Of a DNA stretch of 64,000 nucleotides, positions 50,759 to 62,364 are shown in pieces. A program made the translations under genes and the position numbers. The number at the start of each line of letters is the position of its first letter. Within the stretch, counting starts at the first letter, position 1. Source of the DNA: Allacma fusca (taxonomy: Eukaryota > Arthropoda > Collembola > Symphypleona > Sminthuridae); the NCBI GenBank assembly GCA_947179485.1, contig OX359245.1:66823067-66887066 (forward strand). Direction: 5' to 3'. The notes beneath the pieces are model-generated. The model searched no databases and was not told the origin of the DNA. It was given only the letters and a program-made list of their open reading frames with translations.

Positions 50759-52142
50759 GATTTCTTTTGATCTGAAACAGAAATTAATACAAAATAAAAT
50801 CTTCTTGGGGATTGGGGAGCATAAGTGTACTAAAATTCCGAGATTTTCTATCAATAATTTATGCTCTTATTATTGTTGCATGTGTTCCAATTGCCCGACG
50901 TATCAGAAGCATTTAGGGCATAACATTTGTGTCATGTTGTGAAAAACTTGCTTTTGCCAAAAAGTTGACTGTGATGATGGGATTTCTGGTTTTTCGGAAC
51001 CTGTTTCTTCCAGCAAATTTTCTTAATTTATTCCCAAGGTTTTCCACGTGCTCCTAAACAGTTTAATTATAATAAAACTGAATGTGGTCTGAATAAATCC
51101 TTTTTAAGGAAAAAGAATTATTATAAGAACTAAAAAGTAATATTCATAAGTATATCTTTGAGTTTTGGACGGGTCAGGTTGCTACAGTAGATACACTTTG
51201 TAACAGATTCCTTCAAAGTAGCAATGTGTGAATGGAAAAATGATACGCTTTCATCCCTGTATTTTTTAATCTGGTTGAAAAAAGGTCTCTAGTAGAGAGT
51301 CTAACTTGACTGGCTATTCGTAAAATTTAATTTCGATTCCCATATGTTAATATGCTCAAATTCACATAATTTAAGTCTCAATATTTTTTATGTGCTGAAT
51401 TGAATTTTTACAACTGGTTTCTTGGAATTGGCTTAAAATGCAACAAGCAAGTGCAACAAGCACAGGTGCTGAATAATAATGTAAAAAGGTGCTTGTTTTT
51501 AATTCCTTAACATTTTCAGGTTTTAATTTGTTACAAGAACTTGTGTGAGTTAAGTTGTACATGATGCCATCTAACGAAAGACATTGGGTGGACAAGAAAA
51601 ACAGTAATGCTTATTATTGGGGTACTATCAAACCTAAAAAACACTTGTCTTCATATATGTACATATGTATGTTTTAGCAAATTACGCAAAAAACATTATT
51701 TACAATTATCTCCTTCCCAATCACTTCCCTTCATTATTATAATTCGAAAAACAAATAATCGAAAAGCCTTTGCTATGTGTACCTTCCTTGTTTCCGTCGA
51801 ACCCTTCCAGGGTATGTACACGATATTTATATAATAAATGGGCCAGATTTTACAACAGTTCTTCATATTTGGAAAGTTTCCTTCCACGACAGGATATTCG
51901 CTACATATATTCCGGAGATCACTCCAGAATCTGCTTCTGATTTTGAGTCTGGTTCAGAGATCTCCACATTGCCTATAAATATGCCACAAAATAGGTAAGG
52001 AAATAAGGTGCAAGAAAATTTTTGTTCCAAAATGAGATAGACTATCGGCAAAGAAACAAATTTCGTTTCTGGCATTTGAGGCCTAAAGCTAAACTTTAGA
52101 CAAAAATAGACGATATAGGATATGAACTTAAAATTACACTAG
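50759..52142. other. Intergenic, upstream of protease C
   Basis: No supported gene, RNA or clear repeat. Short frames on both strands lack motifs. A duplicated block starts at about 52143. Confidence 0.45.
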
Positions 52143-52871
52143 AATAATTCTAGAATGTAGGCAAAATAGATATAGGACGTACTTCATGCGCCCCATTGTT
52201 AGGTTATCAGTTATTCATCACAAGTTAAGTATCCACGGGTATGTGTATACATGTAGGTACATACATACACAGGTGTAGGCACATAAGTACCATTTCAAAA
52301 CATTTACATGGAGTTTACCTGTTTTTTTAATGTGCGCTGCAACTATGCACTCATAGCTCGCAATTTTCGATTTACATGCACATTTCAATGTGTAATGACG
52401 CAATAGTATTTATTTATTCTTCATTTCAATGGACTTGCACGTGAAACATTGATTATAGTAGAAATTGCTAAGAATGACAACGGTCTGGTTGAGACCATTT
52501 GCTCCGATAATGAACCGATCTAGAAAACTTTTTAGTAGCCTGGTCGAAAACTTAACAAATAATTCCCTATCCACCCGGAATTTTCAATATACAAACAGAT
52601 CCTAACTTTGTCCTGAGTTAGGGTAAGTGGGAATTTTTTCGAAGGACTTTCATATCAAGTTTTCATTTAAAACGTTTTATTTCAAAGCATAAAATAATTT
52701 AAAATTATATATGTAAAACTAATTAAATGGGTTTTAAATATTGTAATGAGTAATTAGTTCACTTATATTTTCCAAGGAAACAAAAAGTAAATTACACATT
52801 TATTGACAAAATGCTTATATGATAACAATAGGATTTTCATTTCATAAAATAATGGAGCAGTTTACTCACAA

Positions 52872-54372
52872 TCAGCCATAGACTGCAACTGGTTTGAAAG
52901 ACGGAAATCCCCCATACTTCAGTGGCAGCTGATCCTTGGTGATTTTCCGTAATAATCGTGGAATCCATACCTTCGAGTTTGTCCCATAAACTTCAATTCC
53001 TCGAGTAAATTTCGCCATAAAGGCGTGCATTAGCCTTTCGAATAATGTCGCTCCTGTGGCCACTGTTTTCAAAATTTCAAAGAAACTTTTACCTTTCCTG
53101 ACTAATACGTATGTATGTATGTTCGGGTCTTTAACATTGTCAGTGTGTTCTTGGGAAAATTTCTGTGTATCACAACAGTACTTGATGTTCCATATTTTGT
53201 CGTTGTAATTTTTTTTCCATATTGCATGACACACACTGTATTCAAAATTTGCTTGTCTTTAAGATACTTTTACGAAGAAGTTAATTACTTTATTAACCTC
53301 ATACCCTTCCTTTCAGTGTTTTCGATTATGAATTTCTACTCCCATTTGTACAACTCTGTGCTATTTGAGGCCCGTTTAAAAAGACTAAATATTATAGTTA
53401 GAAATGCAAAATGATAGGTTTCGTGTTTACAATTGATAATGAATCCGTACGCGAATTTATCATAGACCCTTTCAAACTTCGAGAAGTATCCAATGAGATA
53501 CTTCAAATCTGAAAAATAAATAAAAAGACACAGCCATTATCATTGTGACACATATAAAGACATTGTACATTGTAAGTGTACTACCTGCATTTTTTATATT
53601 GCGAATAAACTATCAACTATAGTACAAACATAGTGAATTACTTACTTTGAAGGGATGAAAACTCGGTATTATTATATCCCTCCAAATCCCCAATAACAAC
53701 ACTTTCATCAACCAGCAATCCTGTCTCAGAATCGTTTCTGCTAAAGTAACCTGTTTTGACTCGTTCCACAAGCAAATCTTGAAGCTTCTTTAAATCCTCA
53801 AATTCTCGGCCACCACTCTCGGCAATTGAGCGAGTGTACCATTTCCCCCATGGAAACACCATAACTGGAAAACAATATATACATCAGGGAATTGTTATAA
53901 CTTCTTCAGCAAAAAATCAGTACATTTTACTATGAGCTAGAGAGCAAAATGATTGTTGGGTCAAGATATGCAAAACACAAATTAATTTTTACCTGGCCTG
54001 TTCTCATAGTCGTAACCGGAATGATAGTACGGGAATTTCTTTTTTAAATCCTCCGGAGGGTCCCAATTTAATAGGTCATTTTTGAAGTGGGTTCGATCCT
54101 AAAATACGTACATGTTCCAAAATAGTACAATTTTCATTTTGCTATCCCAATTTTTGCAAGTACTACTTCAACAACAATTTTTAGAATTTTTCCCCCCTCA
54201 ATCAAACTGTTTTTAGATTTGGAAATCTGAAATTTTGATTAGCGTATAATTACAGAATTTAAACTGAAACATTGATCAAAATCGGAAAACTTAATTATAC
54301 CTCTGTCATGGCCTTTATATCAGCTCTCGTAATCCCCAGTAATGTCCACGTGAAAAGGCAGAACAGCAGCAT
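52872..54372 (-). CDS. Short CRAL-TRIO (SEC14-like) protein with signal peptide, copy 1
   Basis: Five minus-strand exons: 54301-54372, 53993-54098, 53646-53864, 53431-53508 and 52872-53062, closing to 221 residues. Exon 1 codes a signal peptide (MLLFCLFTWTLLGITRA). The rest matches a CRAL-TRIO lipid-binding domain: GYDYENRPVMVFPWGKW (the usual G-D-x-x-G-R-P-V start), VVIGDLEGYN on the central strand, a FERVYDKFAYGFIIN block, FERLMHAFMAKFT, and the closing DQLPLKYGG. The N-terminal CRAL-TRIO-N helical domain of cytosolic family members is missing, so this is a compact domain sent to the secretory pathway. By family, it binds a hydrophobic ligand such as a lipid, tocopherol or retinoid; ligand unknown. 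It is duplicated at 60570-62030. Confidence 0.82.
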
Positions 54373-54719
54373 TTTACAACAAACCCAATCTGGCTGACTG
54401 AAAATTCCCGGAAGGTTAATATATTAAATACTATGCAAAATATAAGTGTGAAATGAATCCATGGAAACTACAAACCTCTGTTCTAAACAACTTAATTCGC
54501 AAAGTTCGACTGGGAATAAAAATCTTTAGTAAAATTAATACTTTCAATGTCGACTCCTGCTCTGTATATCCCACAATAAATAATATTTTTTTAAGAGTGT
54601 TTACAATCAGTGGGAATGAGAAACTCGGAAAGTTCACACATTTCCACTACAAAATATATACATTCGACTACACTTGTACTTAATTTATAATTTAACTTAT
54701 ATAATCAGAACACGTCAGA
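54373..54719. other. Upstream region of CRAL-TRIO copy 1
   Basis: Non-coding, AT-rich, and similar to 62031-62364 upstream of copy 2. No motif I can name. Confidence 0.45.
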
Positions 54720-55160
54720 GGCAGAATCATTCCTGTTTTCGATAGTGATTCACTTGTGACTAGTTCAGTTCTGAACTGGAATTTTCCGGTTCAATTATTC
54801 TGTTTGATTCAGTTTAGTTCATAATTCTTGCAGTTCAGTTCATTAATAATTGTAAACTTTATATCGGCCAATCAACAATGGAGCCCAACCACTATTGCAT
54901 TAAAAAAAATCATTGCCAGGACATTTTTGAACCCTTGATCTCTAATATTCTTAAGGCATTTTCAAATGTGATGTTAGAATAATTACATAAATTGTTTCAT
55001 TTTATTCCACGAATCTGACCAAGATGACCGAGATTGAAAAACCATATGGTTCACAGTTGGTGCAATATTGAAATGAATTTCAGATTTCAAACTGAATTGA
55101 ATCCAAAACTTTTGAACCAACCTGAACCGGTTCGACCACTAGTTTCAGTAAACCTCCCTG
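54720..55160 (-). mobile_element. Degenerate element with GTTCAG/GAACTG subterminal motifs
   Basis: Read on the minus strand from 55160, it begins CAGGGAGGTTTACTGAAAC and then AACCGGTTCAGGTTGG. The other end near 54720-54800 carries CTAGTTCAGTTCTGAACTGG and GTTTGATTCAGTTTAGTTC. A CAG start and short subterminal repeats recall the hAT-like elements here, but ends are diverged and no target-site duplication is visible. It is present in both copies of the segmental duplication, so it is older than that event. Confidence 0.4.
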
Positions 55161-55317
55161 AAATAGCCAAGGACGTTCTGTTGTAGATTTTATTGCAATT
55201 ATTCAGACACTATTTTTAATTAAACTTCCTGTGAAACTAGTTCTTGTTGTTAATAGAACGTACTTGTGAGAATGCAAAGAAATACGAGGAAGATATGTTG
55301 TAAAACAAAAGTTGTCC

Positions 55318-56639
55318 GCCTATCCTACATATATTTGTAGGCTATTTATAGGGTGCGAGGATTTTATTAAATGAGCTTGTTGGCAAAATAGGGTTCAAGA
55401 ATATACACTTAAAACCTAGCCTACAAAATAGGTAGGCTCAGCCGTCGTAGAATTATAGGCATATATGTAGGCTATTGAAGCATGTCATCTTCATTTAATG
55501 GCATATGGAATGGACAAAATGAAAAGTAAAGAATAGTTGACGCCTGGTACTTGCAAATTGTTTTATGAGTGGTTCAAGCGTGAAACGTACGTGCTATCTC
55601 GCCTTGACATGCGCTGAAACCTCACCGAAATCAAAACTTCTAAATATTCAGTAAAGTGGTCTAATGTTGCAAAATGTTGTAAAATTTGCGTACTATTTCC
55701 GGCGTAAACCAAATCAAGATCCATACTATTTTGCTCCTAGGGCTTTGGTCAAGGTGTCTAAACTTAAACTATTTTATTTCAACCCCATTTACTTGAGACA
55801 GGATAATTAATTCATTAGAGTAGAATGGTCTTAAATAGTCTGTCAGTTATGAAAAGCACATAAGATTTAGGAAGGGTGTAGAATTCGTTGAGCTAATTTT
55901 TTAGTGAAATGTAGGCTAATACATATGTAGGCGTGCTGGTCCCCATATTGGAAGGATGTAGGATAGGCTGATCTTTTCGGCGTTTAAAATGTAGGCATAT
56001 ATGTATAGGCTCGGTTCAAATTTTATAAAAAGGAAGGATATAGGATAGGCTGAGTCATTTGAACACCTTTGTGCATACACTTGAATATTGTTGTCTTGAA
56101 GTCAATAAAAAATTGCAATACCTGCTTTTTGGCGAAAATACTTAAATGAAGCCAATCTTGTTTATAGCCACTACATCTGCAGGAAACTTCTCTCTATTGT
56201 CATAAGATAATTCGGTCCCGTTGTTTTCACATAATCCATGAGTGACATTAATTTTGAAGAAGTACTCACAATCAGTTTGTTCAAAAATATGATACTTATG
56301 ATAGTAACAAACAATTGCGAGTGCTTGCTGAATAATTGTTGCATATGAGGGATAGCCTAAATTTTTTCTAAACTAATGCTATATGTCCAAAATAAATTTG
56401 CTAAAATAAAATCAGCAAAATGTATTTATGAATTTTAATAAAAATATAATTTAATTCTACAGTATAGGAACATATACATGGAGGAAGGGGCTGACACTTT
56501 CCGTTACCCTATATAGGCAGAAATGTAGGCAGCGGCAAATGCCTACTTGTAGGCAAGGATGTAGGCCTAGCGATTGCACAAATAGGCAAGAAGGAAGGCC
56601 CCTCCTAAACTGAATTTATAGGTAGGATGTAGGATAGGC
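55318..56639. repeat. Region with TAGGC-type interspersed repeats and 13-bp inverted ends
   Basis: GCCTATCCTACAT at 55318-55330 and its exact complement ATGTAGGATAGGC at 56627-56639 bound a stretch full of TAGGC, GTAGGCATATATGTAGGC-like and ATAGGC motifs. The same ATGTAGGATAGGC motif also occurs at 55956, and a variant at 56038. The middle is AT-rich without coding sequence. It may be one element or several nested ones. No target-site duplication was found. Confidence 0.55.
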
Positions 56640-57491
56640 AAAATCAGTTTAGCATCTTTGGATTACTACGAAAAAAAAATCTGGAAGACATGTTAATAAA
56701 AAAAATCTAAATAATATTGACTTTAAACCCCAACTTAATAATGATGAGGAAAAAAATTAAATCCAGTCCATTGAAGTGAATTTTTAAAAAAGATTTTTCC
56801 AATGACATATTCATTAATGTATTTACAGCAGAAGAAGAGAAGTAACTGTGTGTTTTTTGAAACTCAATAATTTTTGTGCAGCACATTATTGTTTTCAATG
56901 AAGTTCTCAGGATTATTTTGGGAAAATGAATGCAAGGATGTAAAGACAACGAGGCTTATAAGTAAATTCTAAAGCATTTTTTGCATTATTGAGTTTTTTA
57001 AATTCAATTCTGGAATTTCGATTTTATTCTTCAACGAGCCGTGTAATTTTGCGGACTCACTTGCAGGCTGAAAGAAAGCCGCTTATTCAAATTATTTGTT
57101 TCTGAATTTGGGCTCCTAGATCACATTGTATGATGTTTTTCCGATTTGACACTCGTTCAATAAACATTTAACATTTGGTAACGTGCTATTTGAAATATAT
57201 AAGACTCATGCTTACCACTACTACTAGAAGTAGGGAACTAGAAGTTTTCTGATAAAAGCACACTTTTTTATTCTACTAATGAATTATTGTCTGCGTGCCA
57301 ACTTATTAAAAACTGGACATACTACAGTAAACTTAAGCTATTAAATTACTTTTTCATAGTTGATTTAGTTCATGAGTGCATGAGGTTTCCCTTGTACTCT
57401 TTTTTGGGCTGCAAAAGTGAGACCACTCAATCGGAGAGTGTTGACAAATTTTTAAATGTTAAATTTTTGACAATTAGTCTTTAATTTGTAT
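56640..57491. other. Intergenic between repeats
   Basis: AT-rich; nothing recognisable. It ends at the 8-bp target-site duplication of the next element. Confidence 0.45.
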
Positions 57492-57499
57492 GTTAAAAA

Positions 57500-57835
57500 C
57501 AGGGCTGGATATCGGAATTCGAATTGCACATTGCTCCAAAAACTTTGACCCTCGTTTGTATTCAAATGGTCATTTTCCATGAGTAATTGAGAGCACAGAA
57601 AAATAGATCAATGATACTATAATCGGAATCCAAAAAGAATTTTTGAATTCCGATGCTCACAATAGCTAAAAATCGGGTTTTAAAAAAAGATTTCGAATTC
57701 GAATCGGAATTGGTATTCGAAAAATCCTCTCCAAAATTGAAAGTTTGTCTCGTGAATACCTAGCTCTGTGTCAAATATTTCCTTTGTATCTCAATAATTA
57801 AAAAAGTATCCGTATTTAAGTCCGTGCCAGCCCTG
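57500..57835. mobile_element. Short hAT-like element with GAATTCG subterminal repeats
   Basis: The 336-bp element lies between exact 8-bp direct repeats GTTAAAAA (57492-57499 and 57836-57843). Termini are CAGGGCTGG on the left and CCAGCCCTG on the right, a perfect 9-bp inverted repeat. The interior is rich in ATCGGAATTCGAATT-like motifs (57510-57530, 57640-57725). No transposase. Same terminal style as the element at 44859 but with a different internal repeat. Confidence 0.85.
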
Positions 57836-57843
57836 GTTAAAAA

Positions 57844-58370
57844 TAATAACTTTCTTTGGAAGGAGTGCGATGCATCGTTTTTAGTTTATGAGTGCTTGAC
57901 GTGGTACTCGCACACATATTTTTGAGCCGCACTGGTAAGTGCACTGATTTATGGAGTATGCCTAGCAGTACTGAAGAAATCTAATTTTTAATTTATGAGG
58001 ATTTGTTGTTAGTTTGGTGCACTAAATATTGGGGGAAAATTTTTGTTACAAATTGTAATGATCAACTGCGAGCATATACCGCCTTCCCGTCCCTGATTAT
58101 ATCGCCTCATTCAGCTATCTGGCAGATCCTGCATTTTATCTCCTCATCCCGACCTCCTTCATTTTATTCATTAACTTCTGAGTCCCAGATCAGGATCAGG
58201 GCATTCCCTCGTCCATTACATTTGAGTAGGGCTTCTGTTCGGAAAGGGACGACCTGAGGTTTACATAATCATACATAAGTCATACATTAGTTTAAATCTC
58301 TGACGACCATGAGCATTTCTAAAACTCTTGGCTTACGCAGGAATGGCTTCAAAATCACGATCCTCAATCA
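57844..58370. other. Intergenic between hAT-like element and gypsy remnant
   Basis: No supported gene. A plus-strand open frame at 58003-58257 has no motif. No LTR was recognised before the pol fragment. Confidence 0.4.
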
Positions 58371-59690
58371 GAATTTCCGAAATTATTTGAAGGTCTAGGG
58401 ACCATGTCACAACCTTATACAATTAGGCTCAAAGAAGGGGCTCAACTTACGCTAAAGCCCAGCCTAGAAAAGTTGCAATTCCACTTCTCGATAAACTCAG
58501 AGTAAGGGAAGGTAGAGAAACAAGGCGTTATCAAACCTATAGATGAGCCCACAGATTGGTGCCCTCCCATTGTGGTCGTTAGGAAGCAAAATGGAGACAT
58601 CAGACTTTGCAAAGACTTTACGAAATTAAATGATTCCATAGCTAGGGAATTTCATCTCATGCCAATAGTCTCAGAGACGTTAGCTAAAATACATGGAGCA
58701 GTCATTTTTTCAAAACGTGACAACCAACGGGTTTCACCAAATATAATTAGCAGATGAAAGCCAAAAACTAACTACATTTATCACTCCATTCGGGAGATAT
58801 TGTTGCTTGAGATTACCTTTGGGTATTAGCAGTGCTCTAGGGCTCTACCAGAAGCGCATGTCAGAAGCACTCACGGGATTACCTGTCATCCATCATACTG
58901 ATGACTGGCTTGTGTGGGGACGTACACAAGAAGAACATGACAAAAATCGGTTTTACAACGCCTACAGGACAAATACATTACTCTAAATGCAGACAAATGC
59001 GAGTTCGGTGTCAAGAAAGTAAAGTTCTTAGGACATATCATATCAGCCAAAGGAATCGAAATAGACCCCAAACGCATCAAAGCTATAACTAATTTGGCTA
59101 CTCCTAAGGATACATCAGATGTACGAAGTTTCGTAGGATTCGTGTGTAGCACAGTTCATCCCGAACTTAGCCACTATAAAGCAGCCACTTTACGCATTAT
59201 TACAGAAGGATGGAGAATTTAAGTGGGACTCAGTAGAGAAACAGGCATACGCCACGTTAATAAGCCTATTAACGTCCGCCACTGTGCTTGCTATCTACAA
59301 CCCTAACTCTCCAACCACCGTTTCAACTGACGCATCATCCTATGGCTTAGGAGCCATACTCAAACAGAAACAAGCAGATGGCACATGGAGACTAGTTGCA
59401 TGTGCTTCCCGCACACTCTCCTCAGCGGAGAAGAATTACGCCCAAATTGAGAAGGAATGCTTAGGCATTATATGTGCCTGCAAAAAGTTTCAAACATTTC
59501 TCACTGGCTTACAGTTTCAAGTTGAAACCGATCACAAGCCACTCCTAGCCATCTTCAAGACAAAACATTTGGACGAGTTATCACCTCGACTCCAAAGGTT
59601 CAGACTACGTATGATGAGATACGACTTCACCATCTACATCTACAGAACAGGTGAACTGAACAATAACTTAATTTTTATAACATTGCAAGG
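58371..59690 (+). mobile_element. Decayed Ty3/gypsy-type pol fragment (reverse transcriptase and RNase H)
   Basis: The plus strand carries pieces of a gypsy-type polyprotein in several frames. First comes a pre-RT/RT start (frame ends in a stop near 58503), then RT finger and palm blocks (IRLCKDFTKLN at about 58600), then a catalytic block reading HTDDW where the family has Y-x-D-D (Asp-Asp codons at 58900-58905). An RNase H block follows at 59284-59706 with its catalytic acids in STDASSYGLG, EKECLG and ETDHKPL. Stops and frameshifts separate the pieces. Gag, protease, integrase and LTRs were not seen. The fragment sits between the two copies of the CRAL-TRIO duplication. Confidence 0.85.
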
Positions 59691-59914
59691 ACCACGAGTA
59701 TCCTAAACATCCTTGTAAAACAATAAGTAGGAACAGTACTGCCATAAGTATGAAAACAGTAGAGTTAGATCTCGATTCTGGTCATCGTGGATACGACTTT
59801 GATGCCACAGAATAAAAACAGTCACAAAGATGTCATCATTATGATGATTGACGTACAATATTATTATTGGTGGAATGCAATGATGCTACTAATTGCTCAA
59901 TGCTTACATTGCTT

Positions 59915-60138
59915 TTCAGTATCAAAAACTCAAGTTATGCTCAAATTTTGATTTTGCAATCAAGTAATAAATTATTAACTTGGACTTGGTCGAACTTGAA
60001 CTTGAAAATTCAAGTTAAAATTATAATTTAACCTGAACTTGACGTTGAAGTTTAAAGTTACAAAATTGTCTGCACTTGACTTGAACTTGATACGAACTTG
60101 AACTGTCCAAGTTATACTTGAACTTGAACGCAGCTCTG
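59915..60138 (-). mobile_element. hAT-like terminus with CTTGAA subterminal repeats (fragment)
   Basis: Read on the minus strand from 60138 it begins CAGAGCTGCGTTCAAG, close to CAGAGCTGCTTGCAAG at 16835. It continues leftward with many ACTTGAA/CAAGTT motifs. The opposite terminus was not found. The right edge coincides with the start of the segmental duplication (60139), so insertion or recombination may have defined that border. Confidence 0.55.
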
Positions 60139-60222
60139 AATTCTAGAACGTAATATGTATGACGAACTTCAAGCTCCCCTGCTGGGTTATTCCTCATAAG
60201 TTAAGTATCTACGGGTATTCAT

Positions 60223-60245
60223 GCACACACACACACACACACACA
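60223..60245. repeat. (CA)n microsatellite
   Basis: About eleven CA units. The paralogous position near 52255 shows only short ACATACATACACA, so the tract expanded after the duplication. Confidence 0.9.
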
Positions 60246-60569
60246 GGTGTAGGTTGTACACAGTACCATTTCAAAACATTTAGATGAAATTTATGACGTT
60301 AGTGTGTGCCGCAACTATATACACTCATATCGGTTTCCTTGTACATTTCATGCGTTAATATTTATTCATTCTTCACGTCAGTAAACTTGAGTAAACAATA
60401 AAAAACTAATTAAATGGGTTTTAAATATTATAATGAGTATTTAGTTGACTTTTATTTTCCAAGGAAACAAAAAGTAAAGGACCGTGTAATTACACATTTA
60501 ATGACAAAATGCTTACATGATAACAATAAGAGCTTCATTTCATAAAATAATGGATCAGTTCAATGTCAA

Positions 60570-62030
60570 TCAGCCATAGACTGCAACTGGTTTGAAAGAC
60601 GGAAATCCCCCATACTCCGGTGCTAACTGATCCTGGGGGATTTTCCGTAATAATCGTGGAATCCATACCTTTGGGTTTGTCCCATAAACTTCAGTTCCTG
60701 CAGTAAATTTCGCCATAAAGGAATGCATGAGCCTTTCGAATTGTGTCGCCACAGTGGACGCTGTATTCAAAATTTCAAAGTAACTATTACCTTTCCTGAT
60801 ACTAATACGTATGTATGTATGTATGTTCGAGCCTTTAACATTATCATTGTGTTCTTGGGAATTGTCAAGGTTTATCTGATAAAAAGTGGGTTAAAAAAAT
60901 ACATATTTTCCGTGCGGGCAACAAATTTAAGGCACATTCATGTGTACCACAACGGGTGCTTGATGTTCCATATTTTGTCGTTGTTGTTTTTTTTATATTG
61001 CATGACACACTATATTCAAAATTTACTTACAAACTCATACCCTTCCTTTCAGTGTTTTCGATTGTGAATTTCCACTCCCATGTATACACAACTCTGTGCT
61101 TTTTAAGACTCGTTTAAAAAATTCGAAATATTACAGTTAGCAATGCAAAATGATAGGTCTCGTGCTTACAATTGATCATGAATCCGTACGCGAATTTATC
61201 ATAGACCCTTTCAAACTTCGAGAAGTATCCAATGAGATACTTCAAATCTGAAAAATAAATAAAAAGACAGCTATTATCATTGTGACACTTACAAAGACAT
61301 TGTACATTGTAAGTGTACTACCTGCATTTTTTATATTGCGAATAAACTATCAACTATAGTACAAACATAGTGAATTACTTACTTTGAAGGGATGAAAACT
61401 CGGTATTATTATATCCCTCCAAATCCCCAATAACAACACTTTCATCAACCAGCAATCCTGTCTCAGAATCGTTTCTGCTAAAGTAACCTGTTTTGACTCG
61501 TTCCACAAGCAAATCTTGAAGCTTCTTTAAATCCTCAAATTCTCGGCCACCACTCTCGGCAATTGAGCGAGTGTACCATTTCCCCCATGGAAACACCATA
61601 ACTGGAAAACAATATATACATCAGGGAATTGTTATAACTTCTTCAGCAAAAAATCAGTACATTTTACTATGAGCTAGAGAGAAAAATTTCTTTTTTAAAT
61701 CCTCCGGAGGTTCCCAATTTAATAGATCCTTTTTAAAGTGTGTTTGATCCTAAAATACGAACATGTTCAAAAATAGTACAAGTTTCATTTTGCTATCCCA
61801 ATTTTTGCAAGTACTACTTCAACAACAACTTTTATAATTGTTTTCCCCTCAATTAAACTGTTTTTAGATGGGGAAATCTGAAACTTTTATTAGCGTATAA
61901 TATGTAATTACAGAATTTAACTTTAAACGTCGATCAAAATTGAAAAACTTAATTATACCTCTGTAATTGACTCTATATCACCTCTCGTAACCCCCAGTAA
62001 TGTCCACGTGAAAAGACAGAACAGCAGCAT
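60570..62030 (-). pseudogene. CRAL-TRIO protein with signal peptide, copy 2, broken in exon 2
   Basis: Exons equivalent to copy 1 are present at 61959-62030 (signal peptide MLLFCLFTWTLLGVTRG), 61383-61601, 61170-61247 and 60570-60760 (FERLMHSFMAKFT, DQLAPEYGG, same stop). Exon 2 starts normally at 61749 (QTHFKKDLLNWEPPEDL) but runs into a deletion at about 61683-61687. This removes its last dozen or so codons (the GYDYENRP block), its splice donor and part of the intron. The remaining sequence cannot be joined to exon 3 with a normal donor. Exon 3 encodes the same protein as copy 1. Probably a recent pseudogene unless exon 1 splices directly to a later exon; exon 1 ends in phase 0 and exon 3 begins in phase 1, so skipping exon 2 would shift the frame. 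Confidence 0.75.
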
Positions 62031-62364
62031 TTTACATCAAGACAAGCTGACTGATTGAAAATTCCCAGAAGCATTTTATAATATTAAGCAAAATATACAT
62101 AAGTGTGAAATAAATCCATGGAAATTACAAACCTCTGATCTAAACCACTTAATTGGCAACGTTCGACTGGGAATAACAATCATTAGTAAAATATTTACTT
62201 TCAATGTCGATTCCTGCTCGGTATATAACACAATAAAGTAATAATTATATATTTTTTTAAGAGTCTTTACACTCATTGGGAATTTTGAGAAACTCGGAAA
62301 GCTCACACACATTGCCACTACAAAACACGTACATTCGATTGCACTTGTAGTCAAATAATCAGAA

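Larger units (their letters stand above)
52143..55160 (-). repeat. Segmental duplication, left copy (pairs with 60139-62820)
   Basis: From AATTCTAGAATG at about 52150 to AAACCTCCCTGAAATA near 55160 the sequence aligns with 60139-62820, covering the whole CRAL-TRIO gene and flanks. Similarity is moderate to high throughout. From about 53556 to 53945 (exon 3 and its introns) it is essentially identical, more than in exon 5 or the flanks. Confidence 0.85.

Noticed and set aside
55318-56639. Telomeric repeat because of TAGGC motifs
   Set aside because: Motifs are irregular, on both strands and interspersed, with inverted ends; arthropod telomeres are usually TTAGG arrays.
58886-59152. Minus-strand open frame over the gypsy fragment
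   Set aside because: It is antisense to recognisable reverse transcriptase sequence.
59915-60138. A complete hAT-like element with target-site duplication AATTCTAG
   Set aside because: AATTCTAG follows the right terminus, but no left terminus or left duplication was found, so only a fragment is claimed.
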